A stretch of 55,077 nt of DNA from Bacteroides caecigallinarum (GTDB taxonomy: Bacteria; Bacteroidota; Bacteroidia; Bacteroidales; Bacteroidaceae): the NCBI RefSeq assembly GCF_021530995.1, contig NZ_JADYTF010000007.1:1-55077 (forward strand), written 5' to 3'. Under the pieces are notes generated by a model, which had not been told where the DNA came from, searched no databases, and worked only from the letters and a program-made list of their open reading frames with translations. Positions 42,850 to 52,291 of this stretch are shown piece by piece. The translations under genes were made by a program, and so were the position numbers. Within the stretch, counting starts at the first letter, position 1. The number at the start of each line of letters is the position of its first letter.

Positions 42850-43395
42850 TCAGAACTCCGTTTCTACGATTTCACCGTAAGAGGGCTGTTTGCTGAATCC
42901 GTTCTCGAATGTTGCCATACCGGCATAAATCATAGCACATACTATGCTTCCGCCGTGGGAGAAAACTACGATTTCGTTTTCTTCCTTTTTAAGAATGTCA
43001 TCAATAAAGGATGATATCCTGGAATATTGCATCTCCAGAGATTCGCCGTTAGGTGCGGGAAGATGGAGGTAGTCGTCTAACCACCGGGACAGATATGGAT
43101 CGTCTATCTCGTCATAACGCTTCATCTCCCAGTTGCCGAAATTCATCTCCATAAGCCGCGGGTCATGGACAGCTTCCTTGAAGCCGCAGAACCCGGCAAG
43201 CCGTGTGCAGCGTGAGAGTGGACTGGTATATGCTTTCTGGAATGAGTATTTCTTTAGCTGTCCGGCGCATCTTAATGCCTCTTCTTCAAATGAAGCTTTT
43301 AACGGTACATCAGTCTGGCCGTAACATGTTCCCGGGATTACATCCGGGGCGGTATGTCTCACCCATACTATTTTCTTCTTTTTTCCTGTACTCAT
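42850..43395 (-). CDS. cobC: Alpha-ribazole phosphatase (histidine phosphatase)
   Basis: A 181-residue histidine phosphatase. The catalytic RH motif is in VWVRHTAP, the second His in VFSHGGSIVC, and the Arg/Glu pair in SRCTRLA and MEMNFGNWE. In this context it should remove the phosphate from alpha-ribazole 5'-phosphate or from adenosylcobalamin 5'-phosphate. It is the last gene of the cobU-cobT-cobS-cobC group, 13 bases after cobS. Confidence 0.87.
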   Translation of the reverse strand: MSTGKKKKIVWVRHTAPDVIPGTCYGQTDVPLKASFEEEALRCAGQLKKYSFQKAYTSPLSRCTRLAGFCGFKEAVHDPRLMEMNFGNWEMKRYDEIDDPYLSRWLDDYLHLPAPNGESLEMQYSRISSFIDDILKKEENEIVVFSHGGSIVCAMIYAGMATFENGFSKQPSYGEIVETEF

Positions 43396-43408
43396 CGTAT
43401 TTAGGTTT

Positions 43409-44161
43409 TTATCGGATCAATCCTGAAACTATTGCAATGGAGAACCACATTGACAGTTCACATATCAGAAATGACGCTCCGCAACAATCGCCTGTATATC
43501 CACCCAATCGTTTTCGCAACAGGTGTTGTATATAGATAAATACCAGTATCGGAACCGGCAGTGTTATGAAGAAACTGTGAGGCATGAATACAAGCGGAAG
43601 CAGTCCTCCGATGGCTGATGCTGTTTCTTCCTTATAGTTTTGTCTTGAGTATATAACCTTTGCTTTGCTTTCTTCTTCTTCTTTACGGGCGTAAGGCAGC
43701 AGCCATAGTATATGACTGCATACGAATTTACAGTAAGAATCGCAGCATAGCAGTATAAACGGAGTGTATGACGGATTTATGGAACTCAGGAGCTGGTACC
43801 CCAGAAGATAGTATATGATTAATCCCAGGACACCGTATGTACCGATATGGGAGTCTTTCATAATTCTGAGAGTGCTCTCCCTGTCTCTTCCGCCTCCAAA
43901 GCCGTCGAAGAAATCGGCAAGTCCGTCTTCATGCAATGCTCCGGTTATGAGAAGACGGACTGTAAGCGCCGCTATTACCGCTATTGAGACCGGAAGTATC
44001 TGGCTGACACCCCAGAAACATATCGCCATGATACCGCCCGTGAGCCATCCGCTGAAACTCCAATAGCTGACTACATGTTTGAAACATTCGTCCGGTACGC
44101 TTTTGATTTTCCAGAACGGCAGACGGGTGAAGAATATAAAAGCAGCAAGAATCTGATTCAT
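43409..44161 (-). CDS. cobS: Adenosylcobinamide-GDP ribazoletransferase
   Basis: A 250-residue polytopic membrane enzyme that joins alpha-ribazole to adenosylcobinamide-GDP, the last step of cobalamin assembly. Diagnostic motifs: FFTRLPFW at the N-terminus, ALHEDGLADFFDGFGGG (acidic metal site), MKDSHIGTYG and GGYTGDCCGA near the C-terminus. It lies 28 bases after cobT. Confidence 0.94.
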   Translation of the reverse strand: MNQILAAFIFFTRLPFWKIKSVPDECFKHVVSYWSFSGWLTGGIMAICFWGVSQILPVSIAVIAALTVRLLITGALHEDGLADFFDGFGGGRDRESTLRIMKDSHIGTYGVLGLIIYYLLGYQLLSSINPSYTPFILLCCDSYCKFVCSHILWLLPYARKEEEESKAKVIYSRQNYKEETASAIGGLLPLVFMPHSFFITLPVPILVFIYIQHLLRKRLGGYTGDCCGASFLICELSMWFSIAIVSGLIR

Positions 44162-44189
44162 TCCGATAGTCTTTTTTAGTCTTTAGAGT

Positions 44190-45230
44190 TTAAAAGTATT
44201 TTGTTATAGACGCTTTTTTGAATGAGTCCATCTCATTCAGCATTCTGACTGCAGAATCTACTATAGGGTAGGCGCAGACGGCTCCGCTTCCTTCGCCCAG
44301 ACGAAGATTGAGATGAAGCAGCGGTGATGCTTTGAGATGTTCCAGCAGAATACGGTGACCGGCTTCATCACCCTGATGACAGAAAATGGCGTATTGCAAA
44401 ACTTCAGGATAAAGTTTTGATGCTGCCAGTATGCAGTTACTCATAATGAATCCGTCAACAAGAATAATCATCCTGAGTTCGGCGGCTTTAAGCATTCCTC
44501 CTACAGCCATTACCATTTCGTATCCTCCAAACCGGCAAATGATTTCTTCGGCAGTATGCTCTCCCTTGAAATTGTCCTGTGCCTGTTTCAGGACCTGATA
44601 TTTGTGCTCAATGCCTTTGGCATGCAGTCCTGCTCCGGCACCGATACATTGCCTCAATGGTATATTCGCGAAAGATGACATCCAGAGCGATGAGGCTGAC
44701 GTGTTTGCTATACCCATCTCGCCGAAGCTTACTATGTTGCATCCTTTGTTATGGGCCATTTCCACGCATTCAGCTCCTCTCTCTATGCACAGTTCCATTT
44801 CTTCTTTGGTCATTGCCGCCTCATGAAGATAATTGCGGGTACTCTTTCTTACCTTCATGTTGATTATTCCACGGTCATAAGGCAGGTCATAATCTACTCC
44901 GGCATCTACCAGCATCAGTTCAAATCCATGCTGTCGGCACAGGAAGTTTATTCCAGCACCACCATCCAGGAAATTATATAGTTGCTGCCATGTTATTTCT
45001 TTTGGAGAGACGCTAACTCCTTCTTCCACTATACCGTGGTCGCTGGCAAACAGAATGTTGTATGGATTGCTTAAACGTGGAGAAAGTGTATGCTGGATCA
45101 TGCAAATCTGTTTGGCAAGCTCTTCTAGTCGGCCCAAAGAACCTTTTGGTTTTGTAAGATTGTCTATTTTGTCGATTACTTCCAGTTCAAACTGCGGATC
45201 GTGTATTGGTTTGATATTAAACTCTTTCAT
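44190..45230 (-). CDS. cobT: Nicotinate-nucleotide--dimethylbenzimidazole phosphoribosyltransferase
   Basis: A 346-residue cytoplasmic enzyme that makes alpha-ribazole phosphate, activating the lower ligand base. Motifs: [54 protein letters not shown] and the catalytic Glu region [17 protein letters not shown]. The ATG at 45230 ([11 protein letters not shown]) was preferred over a longer frame from 45272 that would overlap cobU by 28 bases and add a Lys/Asn-rich tail. Confidence 0.94.
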   Translation of the reverse strand: MKEFNIKPIHDPQFELEVIDKIDNLTKPKGSLGRLEELAKQICMIQHTLSPRLSNPYNILFASDHGIVEEGVSVSPKEITWQQLYNFLDGGAGINFLCRQHGFELMLVDAGVDYDLPYDRGIINMKVRKSTRNYLHEAAMTKEEMELCIERGAECVEMAHNKGCNIVSFGEMGIANTSASSLWMSSFANIPLRQCIGAGAGLHAKGIEHKYQVLKQAQDNFKGEHTAEEIICRFGGYEMVMAVGGMLKAAELRMIILVDGFIMSNCILAASKLYPEVLQYAIFCHQGDEAGHRILLEHLKASPLLHLNLRLGEGSGAVCAYPIVDSAVRMLNEMDSFKKASITKYF

Positions 45231-45244
45231 TTTCTGATTATTTT

Positions 45245-45751
45245 TTATTTTATCTTCATTGGAATACCACAAACCATGAAAATCACTTCATCGGCTTTCG
45301 AAGCTACATACTGGTTTGCAAATCCTTGGACATCTGTGAATTTGCGCTGTATCTCATTCTCTGATACTCCTCCAAGACCTATCTCGTTTGTCACGAAAAT
45401 GAATGTCGCGTCCTGAACGGTAAATTTGTCGAACTCTGCTTTTATTGAGTCCAGTGTTTTCTGGACATCATGATGCTTGAAGAAGAAATTAGTGCACCAA
45501 AGTGTGATACAGTCTATCACGATAACCCTTCCTTCCAGATTGTACTTGCTTAGTTCCATTTCTTCCTCTATATTAGTCCATTCCGGACCACGATTTTGCT
45601 GATGGCGCAATACGCGCTGGCGGAACTCCTCATCCCATATCTTTGCTGTGGCAAGATAGACAGGCCTGTCCGTTAGCTGATGTGCAAGCTTTTCAGCGTA
45701 TGTACTCTTGCCGGAGCGTTGTCCTCCGGTTATTAGAATAATTTTTTTCAT
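45245..45751 (-). CDS. cobU: Adenosylcobinamide kinase/guanylyltransferase
   Basis: A 168-residue bifunctional enzyme that phosphorylates adenosylcobinamide and then transfers GMP to it. P-loop GGQRSGKS (9-16), the guanylylated His in VLRHQQNRG, and [18 protein letters not shown], shown here in part as [11 protein letters not shown]. Standard length. It begins 19 bases after the stop of the OmpR-family regulator, with no terminator or -7 box between, so it is probably read from the regulator's promoter. Confidence 0.94.
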   Translation of the reverse strand: MKKIILITGGQRSGKSTYAEKLAHQLTDRPVYLATAKIWDEEFRQRVLRHQQNRGPEWTNIEEEMELSKYNLEGRVIVIDCITLWCTNFFFKHHDVQKTLDSIKAEFDKFTVQDATFIFVTNEIGLGGVSENEIQRKFTDVQGFANQYVASKADEVIFMVCGIPMKIK

Positions 45752-45770
45752 AGCTTTCTGTAAATAATAC

Positions 45771-46472
45771 TTACTGCCCTACAGTAAGCATAAGTCCAAC
45801 ACCTCTTACTGTCTTGATCTCTACCTGAGGGTCGTTTTCGAACAGCTTTCGCAATTTTGTGATGAACACATCAAGACTTCTCGAAGCGAAATAATCATCA
45901 TTCTTGTCCCAGCAACGGTTCAGGATAACCTCTCTTCTTACCACTTCGTCTTTGTTTTCGGCAAGCAGTTGCAGAACCTGTGCCTCTCTTGCAGTCAGTG
46001 TAGTGTTATTGCCAGATTCATTGTTGTGCAGCGTAGCGTGTCCTGCATCAAGAGTATATTTCCCGAACTTGCACATTCCGCTTTCATCGCGTGTTTTCGA
46101 GCCTTCCTTCATTTTCAGTATAGCGTGCAGATGGGCATCCAGCTCGTCAGGGATGAACGGTTTCTTCACGTAGTTGTTCACACCAATGTCATAACCTTTT
46201 CTGACGTCCTTTGGCGATGTAAGTGCAGAGGCAAAAAGAATAGGGGTGTCGCCGTCAGTCTCCCTGATATGGCGTACCATTTCGAAACCATCCATTACCG
46301 GCATGTCTATATCCGATATGATGATGTCAGGATGATGCTCCTCCCATGCCTGCAAGCCTTCCTTGCCATTGAAAGCGGTGATTACCTCATATCCGCCAAT
46401 TATATCCTGTAGTCCGCTTTGGACTATGTATGAAAGATTCTTGTCGTCTTCTACTAATAACAGTTTTATCAT
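45771..46472 (-). CDS. OmpR-family response regulator
   Basis: A 233-residue regulator. Receiver domain with Asp9/Asp10, phospho-acceptor Asp54 (IIISDIDMPVMDG) and Lys104 (YVKKPF). The C-terminal winged helix (about 140-230) has LTAREAQVLQLLAENKDE, SRSLDVFITKLRKLF and VRGVGLML. The ATG at 46472 (MIKLLLVEDDKN) is preferred to an upstream in-frame start. Its likely partner kinase lies three genes upstream, beyond two PH-domain genes. OmpR-type regulators bind direct repeats about 11 bases apart, as seen at 49989 and 52287. The cobUTSC genes follow directly. Confidence 0.92.
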   Translation of the reverse strand: MIKLLLVEDDKNLSYIVQSGLQDIIGGYEVITAFNGKEGLQAWEEHHPDIIISDIDMPVMDGFEMVRHIRETDGDTPILFASALTSPKDVRKGYDIGVNNYVKKPFIPDELDAHLHAILKMKEGSKTRDESGMCKFGKYTLDAGHATLHNNESGNNTTLTAREAQVLQLLAENKDEVVRREVILNRCWDKNDDYFASRSLDVFITKLRKLFENDPQVEIKTVRGVGLMLTVGQ

Positions 46473-46493
46473 TGTTCTTCTGATTTTTCTACA

Positions 46494-46501
46494 CAAAGAT
46501 A
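46494..46501 (-). promoter_or_regulatory. -7 box before the response regulator
   Basis: Minus-strand TATCTTTG, 21 bases before the regulator ATG, in a 92-base gap after the YdbT-like gene. The -33 region is poor. It would give a regulator-cobUTSC transcript separate from the kinase. Confidence 0.55.
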
Positions 46502-46564
46502 TTTAAAATATCGTATTGTCTGTTTATTTGTAAAATAAAAATTGAATAGAGCTGAAAATATGAT

Positions 46565-48064
46565 TTAATCATTATGACTCTTGAGTAACAACAGCTCATA
46601 TATCTCCTTTGCCTCCTGCTCTTTCAGATTCATTATGATGAACGATGTTCCATTGGTGGAAATCACCAGTTTCACCCTGTGATAATATGGTGTGAAAGGA
46701 GTGGAACCCATACGTACTACCTCTATATTGTCATACTTCACATAATTATAAATCTCGGCAAACTTTCCGTTGCTTATTTCCATATAGTCCTCTTTGAGGG
46801 TGATATGGCTTCTGCGTACAGCAAGAAATCCCTTGGCAAGCGAAACCAGCATATAAGCTATGGGAGCAAAAAGCCAGATGTACTGTCCGTAATAGCACAA
46901 GACTATGGCTACTGCCAGCGAAATCAGAATGTCGAATCTTATGGTGTAGCCAAGCAACCCATAACCGGAGCGGGCAGAAATGACAATGGGCGAGGATGTA
47001 TAGTCTTTCCCAAGCCACCAGCTCAGGAAGTTTCCGTCATGCGACGAACCGTAAATCTTTACGTCGGCACCTTTCTTTTCGTCTGTGGCATTCAGTGCCT
47101 GCCTGACCATTATAGTGCAGCATCCCAACCAGTTTTCAATGATATTCCTTTTCACGTAAAGTGTACATACCTTGTCGAATGAGAACCGGCTGCTGTTGCG
47201 CGTAATCAGTCCGCTTTCGAAGAAAAGCTGTTTTTCGCCCATACGTATATCCATATTGAAGTATTGCAGGAAAACCTTTCCCATCCACAAGATCAGTATT
47301 ACTAAGTACAATATCACGATGACCGTTAATACAGCTGTAACAGAGAATGCTGAAGAATCGGCATGTGTCTCTACATAGTCAATGAAATAATTTGCAGCCT
47401 TATCGTTGACGGAAGTTATCTGATTGTACAGCGTGGCAAGCACACCGAACAGCACAGCCATGCCTTTCAGGTGATTCTGGCAGAGAGCACCTTTAATCAG
47501 ATTCAGGTTGCTTACCTCCAGTTTCACGGTCTTGCTGTTTGCTGTAGCCACTTGTTCCGTAGCTACTGTCTCTTTCACTTCCTCCTGTGTATTCTCCTGA
47601 ATCTCCACACGGCTTAACAGAGCATCCCAGTCGTCATCGTCAAGGATGAGTTCTATCTCTTCAGTCCGCGATGCAAGCGTGTCGAACGAGATGCCTTTCA
47701 TATCAAGCATACGATAGATGAGACCGCTCTTGGTACGTAAAGACTGAATCTTATTCAGAGGGATGCTTGTCCTTTCATGCTGTATTACACCATGGATAAA
47801 AATCAGATTACCGTCCTCGACGTAATATTTCTTGAAATAGAAGCTTAGGAATGCGGTTATCAGCGATAAGGCAATGAATCCTGCCAGATAGGACAGAAGC
47901 ATTATTATGTATTCCATGACAGAAGTTTCATCGGACGAATCGAATATCCTGACAGTGAAAAGTATCAGGATAAGACTTGCATAGCTTCTCAGAGCCTTCA
48001 CGAAGAAAATCACGAAAGCGCTTTTGCTCATCCTGCGCGGTATTGAGAAATCATTTATTTTCAT
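46565..48064 (-). CDS. PH domain membrane protein, YdbT-like
   Basis: A 499-residue inner-membrane protein with three bacterial PH-like domains (bPH2, formerly DUF304) and about six membrane helices arranged in pairs. Repeated signatures are the basic-aromatic strand patterns ERTSIPLNKIQSLRTKSGL, NSSRFSFDKVCTLYVKRN and YNYVKYDNIEVVRMGSTPF. It overlaps the YdbS-like gene by 14 bases. Such YdbS/YdbT pairs occur widely in bacteria; their role is not established, though a link to the envelope or to toxin sensitivity has been suggested for relatives. Confidence 0.82.
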   Translation of the reverse strand: MKINDFSIPRRMSKSAFVIFFVKALRSYASLILILFTVRIFDSSDETSVMEYIIMLLSYLAGFIALSLITAFLSFYFKKYYVEDGNLIFIHGVIQHERTSIPLNKIQSLRTKSGLIYRMLDMKGISFDTLASRTEEIELILDDDDWDALLSRVEIQENTQEEVKETVATEQVATANSKTVKLEVSNLNLIKGALCQNHLKGMAVLFGVLATLYNQITSVNDKAANYFIDYVETHADSSAFSVTAVLTVIVILYLVILILWMGKVFLQYFNMDIRMGEKQLFFESGLITRNSSRFSFDKVCTLYVKRNIIENWLGCCTIMVRQALNATDEKKGADVKIYGSSHDGNFLSWWLGKDYTSSPIVISARSGYGLLGYTIRFDILISLAVAIVLCYYGQYIWLFAPIAYMLVSLAKGFLAVRRSHITLKEDYMEISNGKFAEIYNYVKYDNIEVVRMGSTPFTPYYHRVKLVISTNGTSFIIMNLKEQEAKEIYELLLLKSHND

Positions 48065-48566
48065 TTCTTATGCTTTCTGTTATAAGTGCCTTAATATCGT
48101 TTGCTTTCTCTTCAGTCAGTCCCGGAATGCTGGTAGCTTCAAGCATCTGCGCACCGTTTACGATGTCAATGGCATAAAGCCCGAAAATGCGTGTTATCGG
48201 GTTCTGGCGTACGCTGACCTGCTGTATCTTACAGAAAGGAATCGTAATTACGGAAGGGAATATGATTCCTGAACGGTATGTGATGTCATGCTCGCGGATG
48301 GCGAATCCTTTGTAGGCATAGGCCTTGGGAAGTAGAAAAAGATTTACAATCATAGCTGTCAGGAAAACACATTCTATGCCGATTGTCATTGCCACACGAC
48401 AGGTGAACTCCTCTGCCAGAAGGAGCAGAAGTGTGAGTCCCATAAAGATGATATAAACCAATACTGTTTTTACTATCTGTACTTTCAGGTATTTCTTTTC
48501 CAGCGGAGTATAAATGAGGTTCTCCACCTTGTCTATGTTATCAAAGTTCAATTGTCTGTTTGTCAT
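48051..48566 (-). CDS. PH domain membrane protein, YdbS-like
   Basis: A 171-residue protein with two adjacent membrane helices (about 32-75) followed by a bPH2 domain (ITYRSGIIFPSVITIPFCKI, QQVSVRQNPITRIFGLYAI). This is the short partner of the YdbS/YdbT pair. It lies 18 bases after the histidine kinase gene and overlaps its partner by 14 bases, so all three are one transcript. Confidence 0.83.
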   Translation of the reverse strand: MTNRQLNFDNIDKVENLIYTPLEKKYLKVQIVKTVLVYIIFMGLTLLLLLAEEFTCRVAMTIGIECVFLTAMIVNLFLLPKAYAYKGFAIREHDITYRSGIIFPSVITIPFCKIQQVSVRQNPITRIFGLYAIDIVNGAQMLEATSIPGLTEEKANDIKALITESIRNENK

Positions 48567-48584
48567 ATTATTATTGATTTTGGT

Positions 48585-49907
48585 TTATTCCTCACTGTCT
48601 GTCAGAGGCAAATATATTATAAATTCGGTAAACTCACCCTCAATGCTGTTAACAAATATCTTCCCGTGATGTGCCTTTACCACCTGATCGACAAAGCTCA
48701 GTCCGAGTCCGAAGCCCGATGCGCCGTTTTTGCGGCTACGCTTTATTGCGGACGCGCGTTCAAACTTCTGGAATATCAGATGAATGTCTTTTTCTGAGAT
48801 ACCGAATCCGTTGTCGCGTATCTTCAGCATAGTGTATCTGTCGTCCTGAGCAGTGCTTATTCTTATCTCCACGCTTTCATCCGAATATTTTATGGAATTG
48901 TCTATCAGGTTGCTCAGTACCTCTTCCAGATATTCAGCGTCGGCATAGGCAGTTTCGGCTTTTATTTCTGTAATGAAATTCACTGTCTTTTGCGATTTCG
49001 CCTTGAACTTCTCGGTCAGTTTCTCTATTATAGGAATAAGCTCAACTTCTGTTCTGTTCATCTCCAGTTTATGGTTTTCCAGCTTGGAGATTGTCAGCAC
49101 TTTATTTGTAAGGGCAAGCAGATGGTCTGCCTCGTTTTCGGCAATGTCGAAATATTTGTCCTTCATTTCCTGCCTGTTGTCAAGCTTTCCGCTTCTGAGG
49201 AAATTCAGCGCCATGATGATGGAAGTAAGCGGAGTTTTCATGTCGTGTATCATGGCGTATGAGAAGTCTTCGCGAATCTGGAAAATCTTTTCGAAGCGTG
49301 AAATGAATCTTACCTGATAGCTGATGCAGACGATTACGAGTAGCATGATGATGAATGTACCGGCAAGCATCAGGCCCATACGCTCTAAAAAAGTCTTATT
49401 AGGATTGGTGATGATGAGCTGGACAACCTGTGTATAATCCGATCGGATAGGAAAGTATTTGGGTTTGACAGCCATAAAGGACGGTTCTTTTTGGGTGCCG
49501 ATACCGTTTATCTTTTCTCCCGTCTTTAAATTTATAATGTCAATATAATATTGGTTCCCTAATCCGTTTTGGGTTAATAATTCGGCAGTAATGGAATCAA
49601 GATTGTGCAACGACATCGGATATCCCATGTCTGAAAGCCGTTCATAAAAATATGTCATTGGAGGAATGGTGTCGTTTGTAGGTCCGCTCATGATTTTTGT
49701 TCCTTTGGGAGTTTGTCCGAATCTCATATTTCCTTCTTCCTCCAAGGCTTTTTCAATGGTAGCATAACCTTCATTCAGAATGTCGTTTTTTATCAGTTCA
49801 TACGAATTGTATATCCATATCATCTGCAAAGCCATAGCCCCGACAAGTCCTACGACAGACAGTATGGTGATGAATAATATGTTTTTCTTACGTTTTGAAG
49901 TCTCCAT
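48585..49907 (-). CDS. Sensor histidine kinase
   Basis: A 440-residue inner-membrane kinase. Helix 1 at about 10-31, periplasmic sensor 32-177 without a recognised fold, helix 2 at about 178-197, then a HisKA domain with His221 (YAMIHDMKTPLTSI) and an ATPase with N-box NLIDNSIKYS, G1 RDNGFGIS and G2 SGFGLGLSFV. No HAMP domain is evident. It heads the operon with the YdbS/YdbT pair and, further on, the OmpR-family regulator that is its probable partner. Confidence 0.92.
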   Translation of the reverse strand: METSKRKKNILFITILSVVGLVGAMALQMIWIYNSYELIKNDILNEGYATIEKALEEEGNMRFGQTPKGTKIMSGPTNDTIPPMTYFYERLSDMGYPMSLHNLDSITAELLTQNGLGNQYYIDIINLKTGEKINGIGTQKEPSFMAVKPKYFPIRSDYTQVVQLIITNPNKTFLERMGLMLAGTFIIMLLVIVCISYQVRFISRFEKIFQIREDFSYAMIHDMKTPLTSIIMALNFLRSGKLDNRQEMKDKYFDIAENEADHLLALTNKVLTISKLENHKLEMNRTEVELIPIIEKLTEKFKAKSQKTVNFITEIKAETAYADAEYLEEVLSNLIDNSIKYSDESVEIRISTAQDDRYTMLKIRDNGFGISEKDIHLIFQKFERASAIKRSRKNGASGFGLGLSFVDQVVKAHHGKIFVNSIEGEFTEFIIYLPLTDSEE

Positions 49908-49944
49908 ATATGATATTATATGACTTTTTAATGGTTTTTCAGTG

Positions 49945-49952
49945 CAAATATA
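49945..49952 (-). promoter_or_regulatory. -7 box of the kinase operon
   Basis: Minus-strand TATATTTG, 37 bases before the kinase ATG, with a weak TTTA in the -33 position. The triple 11-bp repeat at 49989-50021 begins 37 bases upstream, so it could also act on this promoter. Confidence 0.55.
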
Positions 49953-49988
49953 ATATTATGATTGCTAATATAAACCATAAATTGAAGT

Positions 49989-50021
49989 ATTAACCTAAAG
50001 ATAACATAAGGATAACGAATG
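49989..50021 (+). promoter_or_regulatory. Triple 11-bp direct repeat, site 1
   Basis: Three head-to-tail 11-mers: ATTAACCTAAA, GATAACATAAG and GATAACGAATG. The core (A/G)(A/T)TAAC recurs exactly every 11 bases, the spacing used by OmpR/PhoB-type regulators. The last unit starts 28 bases before the -7 box at 50039. The same element occurs at 52287-52319. Confidence 0.8.
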
Positions 50022-50038
50022 ATTTGATTGTATCACAT

Positions 50039-50046
50039 TATATTTG
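50039..50046 (+). promoter_or_regulatory. -7 box of the ABC operon
   Basis: TATATTTG, 38 bases before the ATG at 50085. There is no -33 element at the right distance (TTTG at 50023-50026 is only 12 bases away), which fits a promoter that needs an activator bound at the adjacent repeats. Confidence 0.65.
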
Positions 50047-50084
50047 CAGTGTGATAAAGAATAAAATGAAAAAATGCAATAGAC

Positions 50085-50690
50085 ATGAAAGCACTTAAAA
50101 AATATTTTAGCGGACAGTCATCCGGAAAAGGAACATTGATTTTGTACGGAAGAGGCTCTGAAGGGGAGGAAGTGATGATAGACATCACAGAACCTAAAAG
50201 AATAAATCTAAAAGCAATAGTGGCATTCATTATTATCCTGCCGGTTATGATGTGGCTGTTTTCTGCCATTTATGGAACTGAAAGTCTGAATGTAACTTCA
50301 GAGAATTATTTCAGTAAAGGCAGGTATGTCGTATTTTCCAGTGTGCTTTGTGGTATTTTATTGAACTGGTTAATTCAGGCCATCGTTTATATTATAATCA
50401 ATCCTCGGTCATATAGTAAATTTGCAGTAATACATAATAAGCGAAACCATACCATACGTTTCTTTTATAAAGGAGATGTGAGGATAATTCATTTCCGTAT
50501 AGCTAATATCCTTGCACATTGTGTATGCGGATATATCCCTTTGCTGTTAGGTTTTATAATAGGTGATATTTCTATATGTTACTTTGGTCTTTTGTCAATC
50601 GTCTTCTTCTTTGATGAAACCAGTCTTGTATGGAGACTGCGCCGTTACAGCGGACAGGCTTTGTGCAGGTATAAGTCAGATAGAGAATAA
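50085..50690 (+). CDS. Unrecognised membrane protein of the ABC operon
   Basis: A 201-residue protein I do not recognise. A basic, Gly-rich start (MKALKKYFSGQSSGKGT) leads to two helices (about 45-65 and 85-105), a soluble stretch with HNKRNHTIRFFYKGD and two further helices (about 148-175). No metalloprotease HExxH or other catalytic motif is present, although the layout is reminiscent of small M50-like proteins. It is the first gene of an operon with an ABC permease and ATPase (12-base gap), suggesting an export accessory or immunity role; this is inference. Confidence 0.6.
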   Translation: MKALKKYFSGQSSGKGTLILYGRGSEGEEVMIDITEPKRINLKAIVAFIIILPVMMWLFSAIYGTESLNVTSENYFSKGRYVVFSSVLCGILLNWLIQAIVYIIINPRSYSKFAVIHNKRNHTIRFFYKGDVRIIHFRIANILAHCVCGYIPLLLGFIIGDISICYFGLLSIVFFFDETSLVWRLRRYSGQALCRYKSDRE

Positions 50691-50702
50691 CTATCCGAGA
50701 TT

Positions 50703-51644
50703 ATGACAGAAGGTTTATTACTCTATATGAATCTACGCTCAAAACAGATTGTGCGTCTATTTGCAGGTATCGGACCGTTCCGGTGTCTGTTTCTTATCGG
50801 TATTGCTGCCATACTGTTTTATGCTTTTACGAAAGTAACGAGTGTATGGGTATTGCCAGTATGTTATCTGCTTATGCTCTGGCTGTATCATAACAATAGA
50901 AAAGACAAGGAGTTTCTGTCTTTACAGATGCATGGAATCAAAAGATTGTTTACGGCAGAATATTTATTGCTCGGTTTACCGTTTATTACTTCGGGGATAA
51001 TTGCTGCAAATTACATTTCTTTACCGCTTATCATACTGATTGCGGTAGTTATGCCGTGGATTCACCCTGTAAGGTTTCATTCTATAATTCTGCCTATGCC
51101 CTTATTATACTGTGGGGATTTGTTGTATAGAAGGATGTTCCGGAAACAAGTACTACCGTATGCGGTATTGCTCTTTCTGTCTTTCATGGGAGTACTGCAT
51201 GACAATATCAATCTCTGTAAAGTATGCCTGATACTGTGGGGAGCTATTCAGGGAACTGCTTATATGGTGACGCCACCGAAGCATGAACTCTCTGTCTATA
51301 ACAGTTTCGGAATGTATCAGCTGATACTGGTCAAATCAGGGCTGAGGAATATCTTTATAACCATGTTCCCGTTCATTGTACTTATTCTTGTGCTGATACA
51401 CGATACAGAAGCTATACTTTTCTGTCTTGTATTGTTTTCTTCGACATTGTTATACCAGTTGAATATGGGCATGGCAAGATTCTCCTTTGAGACACAAACA
51501 GTAATGGGAATATATTGGCTGCTATTCCCGTTGCCGTTGTTTTTAGTTTCGATTATAACCCCAGTCGTACTGATACTTTATTTAGCTTTGAATATAGGCC
51601 TTACACTTTCTGTAAAGAAAAAATATAAACATATATGGAACTGA
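50703..51644 (+). CDS. Putative ABC transporter permease
   Basis: A 313-residue protein with about eight to ten hydrophobic helices and little polar loop sequence. No clear sequence motif; the call rests on its size, topology and a 10-base overlap with the ABC ATPase gene that follows. It would form the membrane channel with that ATPase. Substrate unknown. Confidence 0.65.
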   Translation: MTEGLLLYMNLRSKQIVRLFAGIGPFRCLFLIGIAAILFYAFTKVTSVWVLPVCYLLMLWLYHNNRKDKEFLSLQMHGIKRLFTAEYLLLGLPFITSGIIAANYISLPLIILIAVVMPWIHPVRFHSIILPMPLLYCGDLLYRRMFRKQVLPYAVLLFLSFMGVLHDNINLCKVCLILWGAIQGTAYMVTPPKHELSVYNSFGMYQLILVKSGLRNIFITMFPFIVLILVLIHDTEAILFCLVLFSSTLLYQLNMGMARFSFETQTVMGIYWLLFPLPLFLVSIITPVVLILYLALNIGLTLSVKKKYKHIWN

Positions 51645-52291
51645 TATATATAAAAGATTTGAGCAAGGCATACGGTAAGACGAGAGTGCTTGACAACCTT
51701 TCCGTCTCTTACGAATCCGGGAAAATCTACGGACTGGTGGGAGAAAACGGAGCCGGGAAAACTACACTCTTCAATTGCATTATGGGAGTAATCGATTACG
51801 ACGGTGAAATAAGGAAGTCATCCAATATGGCCGTTGGCTATATGCCGGCTGAAAGCTTCTTCTACTCCCTTATCACAGGAAAGGAGTATCTTGAGTTCTG
51901 TGTTAAGGCAAAAGGGAAGAAGATGGACGCTAAAGCCATAGATTCCTTGAATAAAGTCTTTCAACTGCCATTGGAAAGATTCGCTTCAGACTATTCCACC
52001 GGGATGAAGAAGAAACTTGCACTTATGTCCCTGCTCCTTCAGGATAATGACCTGTACATCCTTGACGAACCTTTCAACGGGGTAGATCTTTACGGATGTA
52101 TCCAACTTAAAAGAATCATACGCGAACTGAAGGACAAAGGGAAGACTGTCATAATATCATCGCATCTTATCAATACCTTACACGAACTGTGTGATGAGAT
52201 TGATTTCCTGGATAATCATACCATCCGGAAAAGATATATTCAGGCATCAATTGATGAGATTGAGCAGGATATTCTTAACAGGAAACATTAA
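51635..52291 (+). CDS. ABC transporter ATP-binding protein
   Basis: A 218-residue nucleotide-binding subunit. Walker A GENGAGKTT (36-44), a signature reading YSTGMKKKL instead of the common LSGGQ, Walker B DLYILDEPFNGVD, and the switch His in IISSHL. The pattern fits the drug/peptide export class (CcmA/DRA-like). Its stop codon lies inside the first unit of the second triple repeat, so the downstream promoter overlaps the end of this gene. Confidence 0.92.
   Translation: MELIYIKDLSKAYGKTRVLDNLSVSYESGKIYGLVGENGAGKTTLFNCIMGVIDYDGEIRKSSNMAVGYMPAESFFYSLITGKEYLEFCVKAKGKKMDAKAIDSLNKVFQLPLERFASDYSTGMKKKLALMSLLLQDNDLYILDEPFNGVDLYGCIQLKRIIRELKDKGKTVIISSHLINTLHELCDEIDFLDNHTIRKRYIQASIDEIEQDILNRKH

Noticed and set aside
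45771-46472. Naming the regulator RprY
   Set aside because: The receiver sequence does not match RprY as I remember it; only the OmpR family can be supported.
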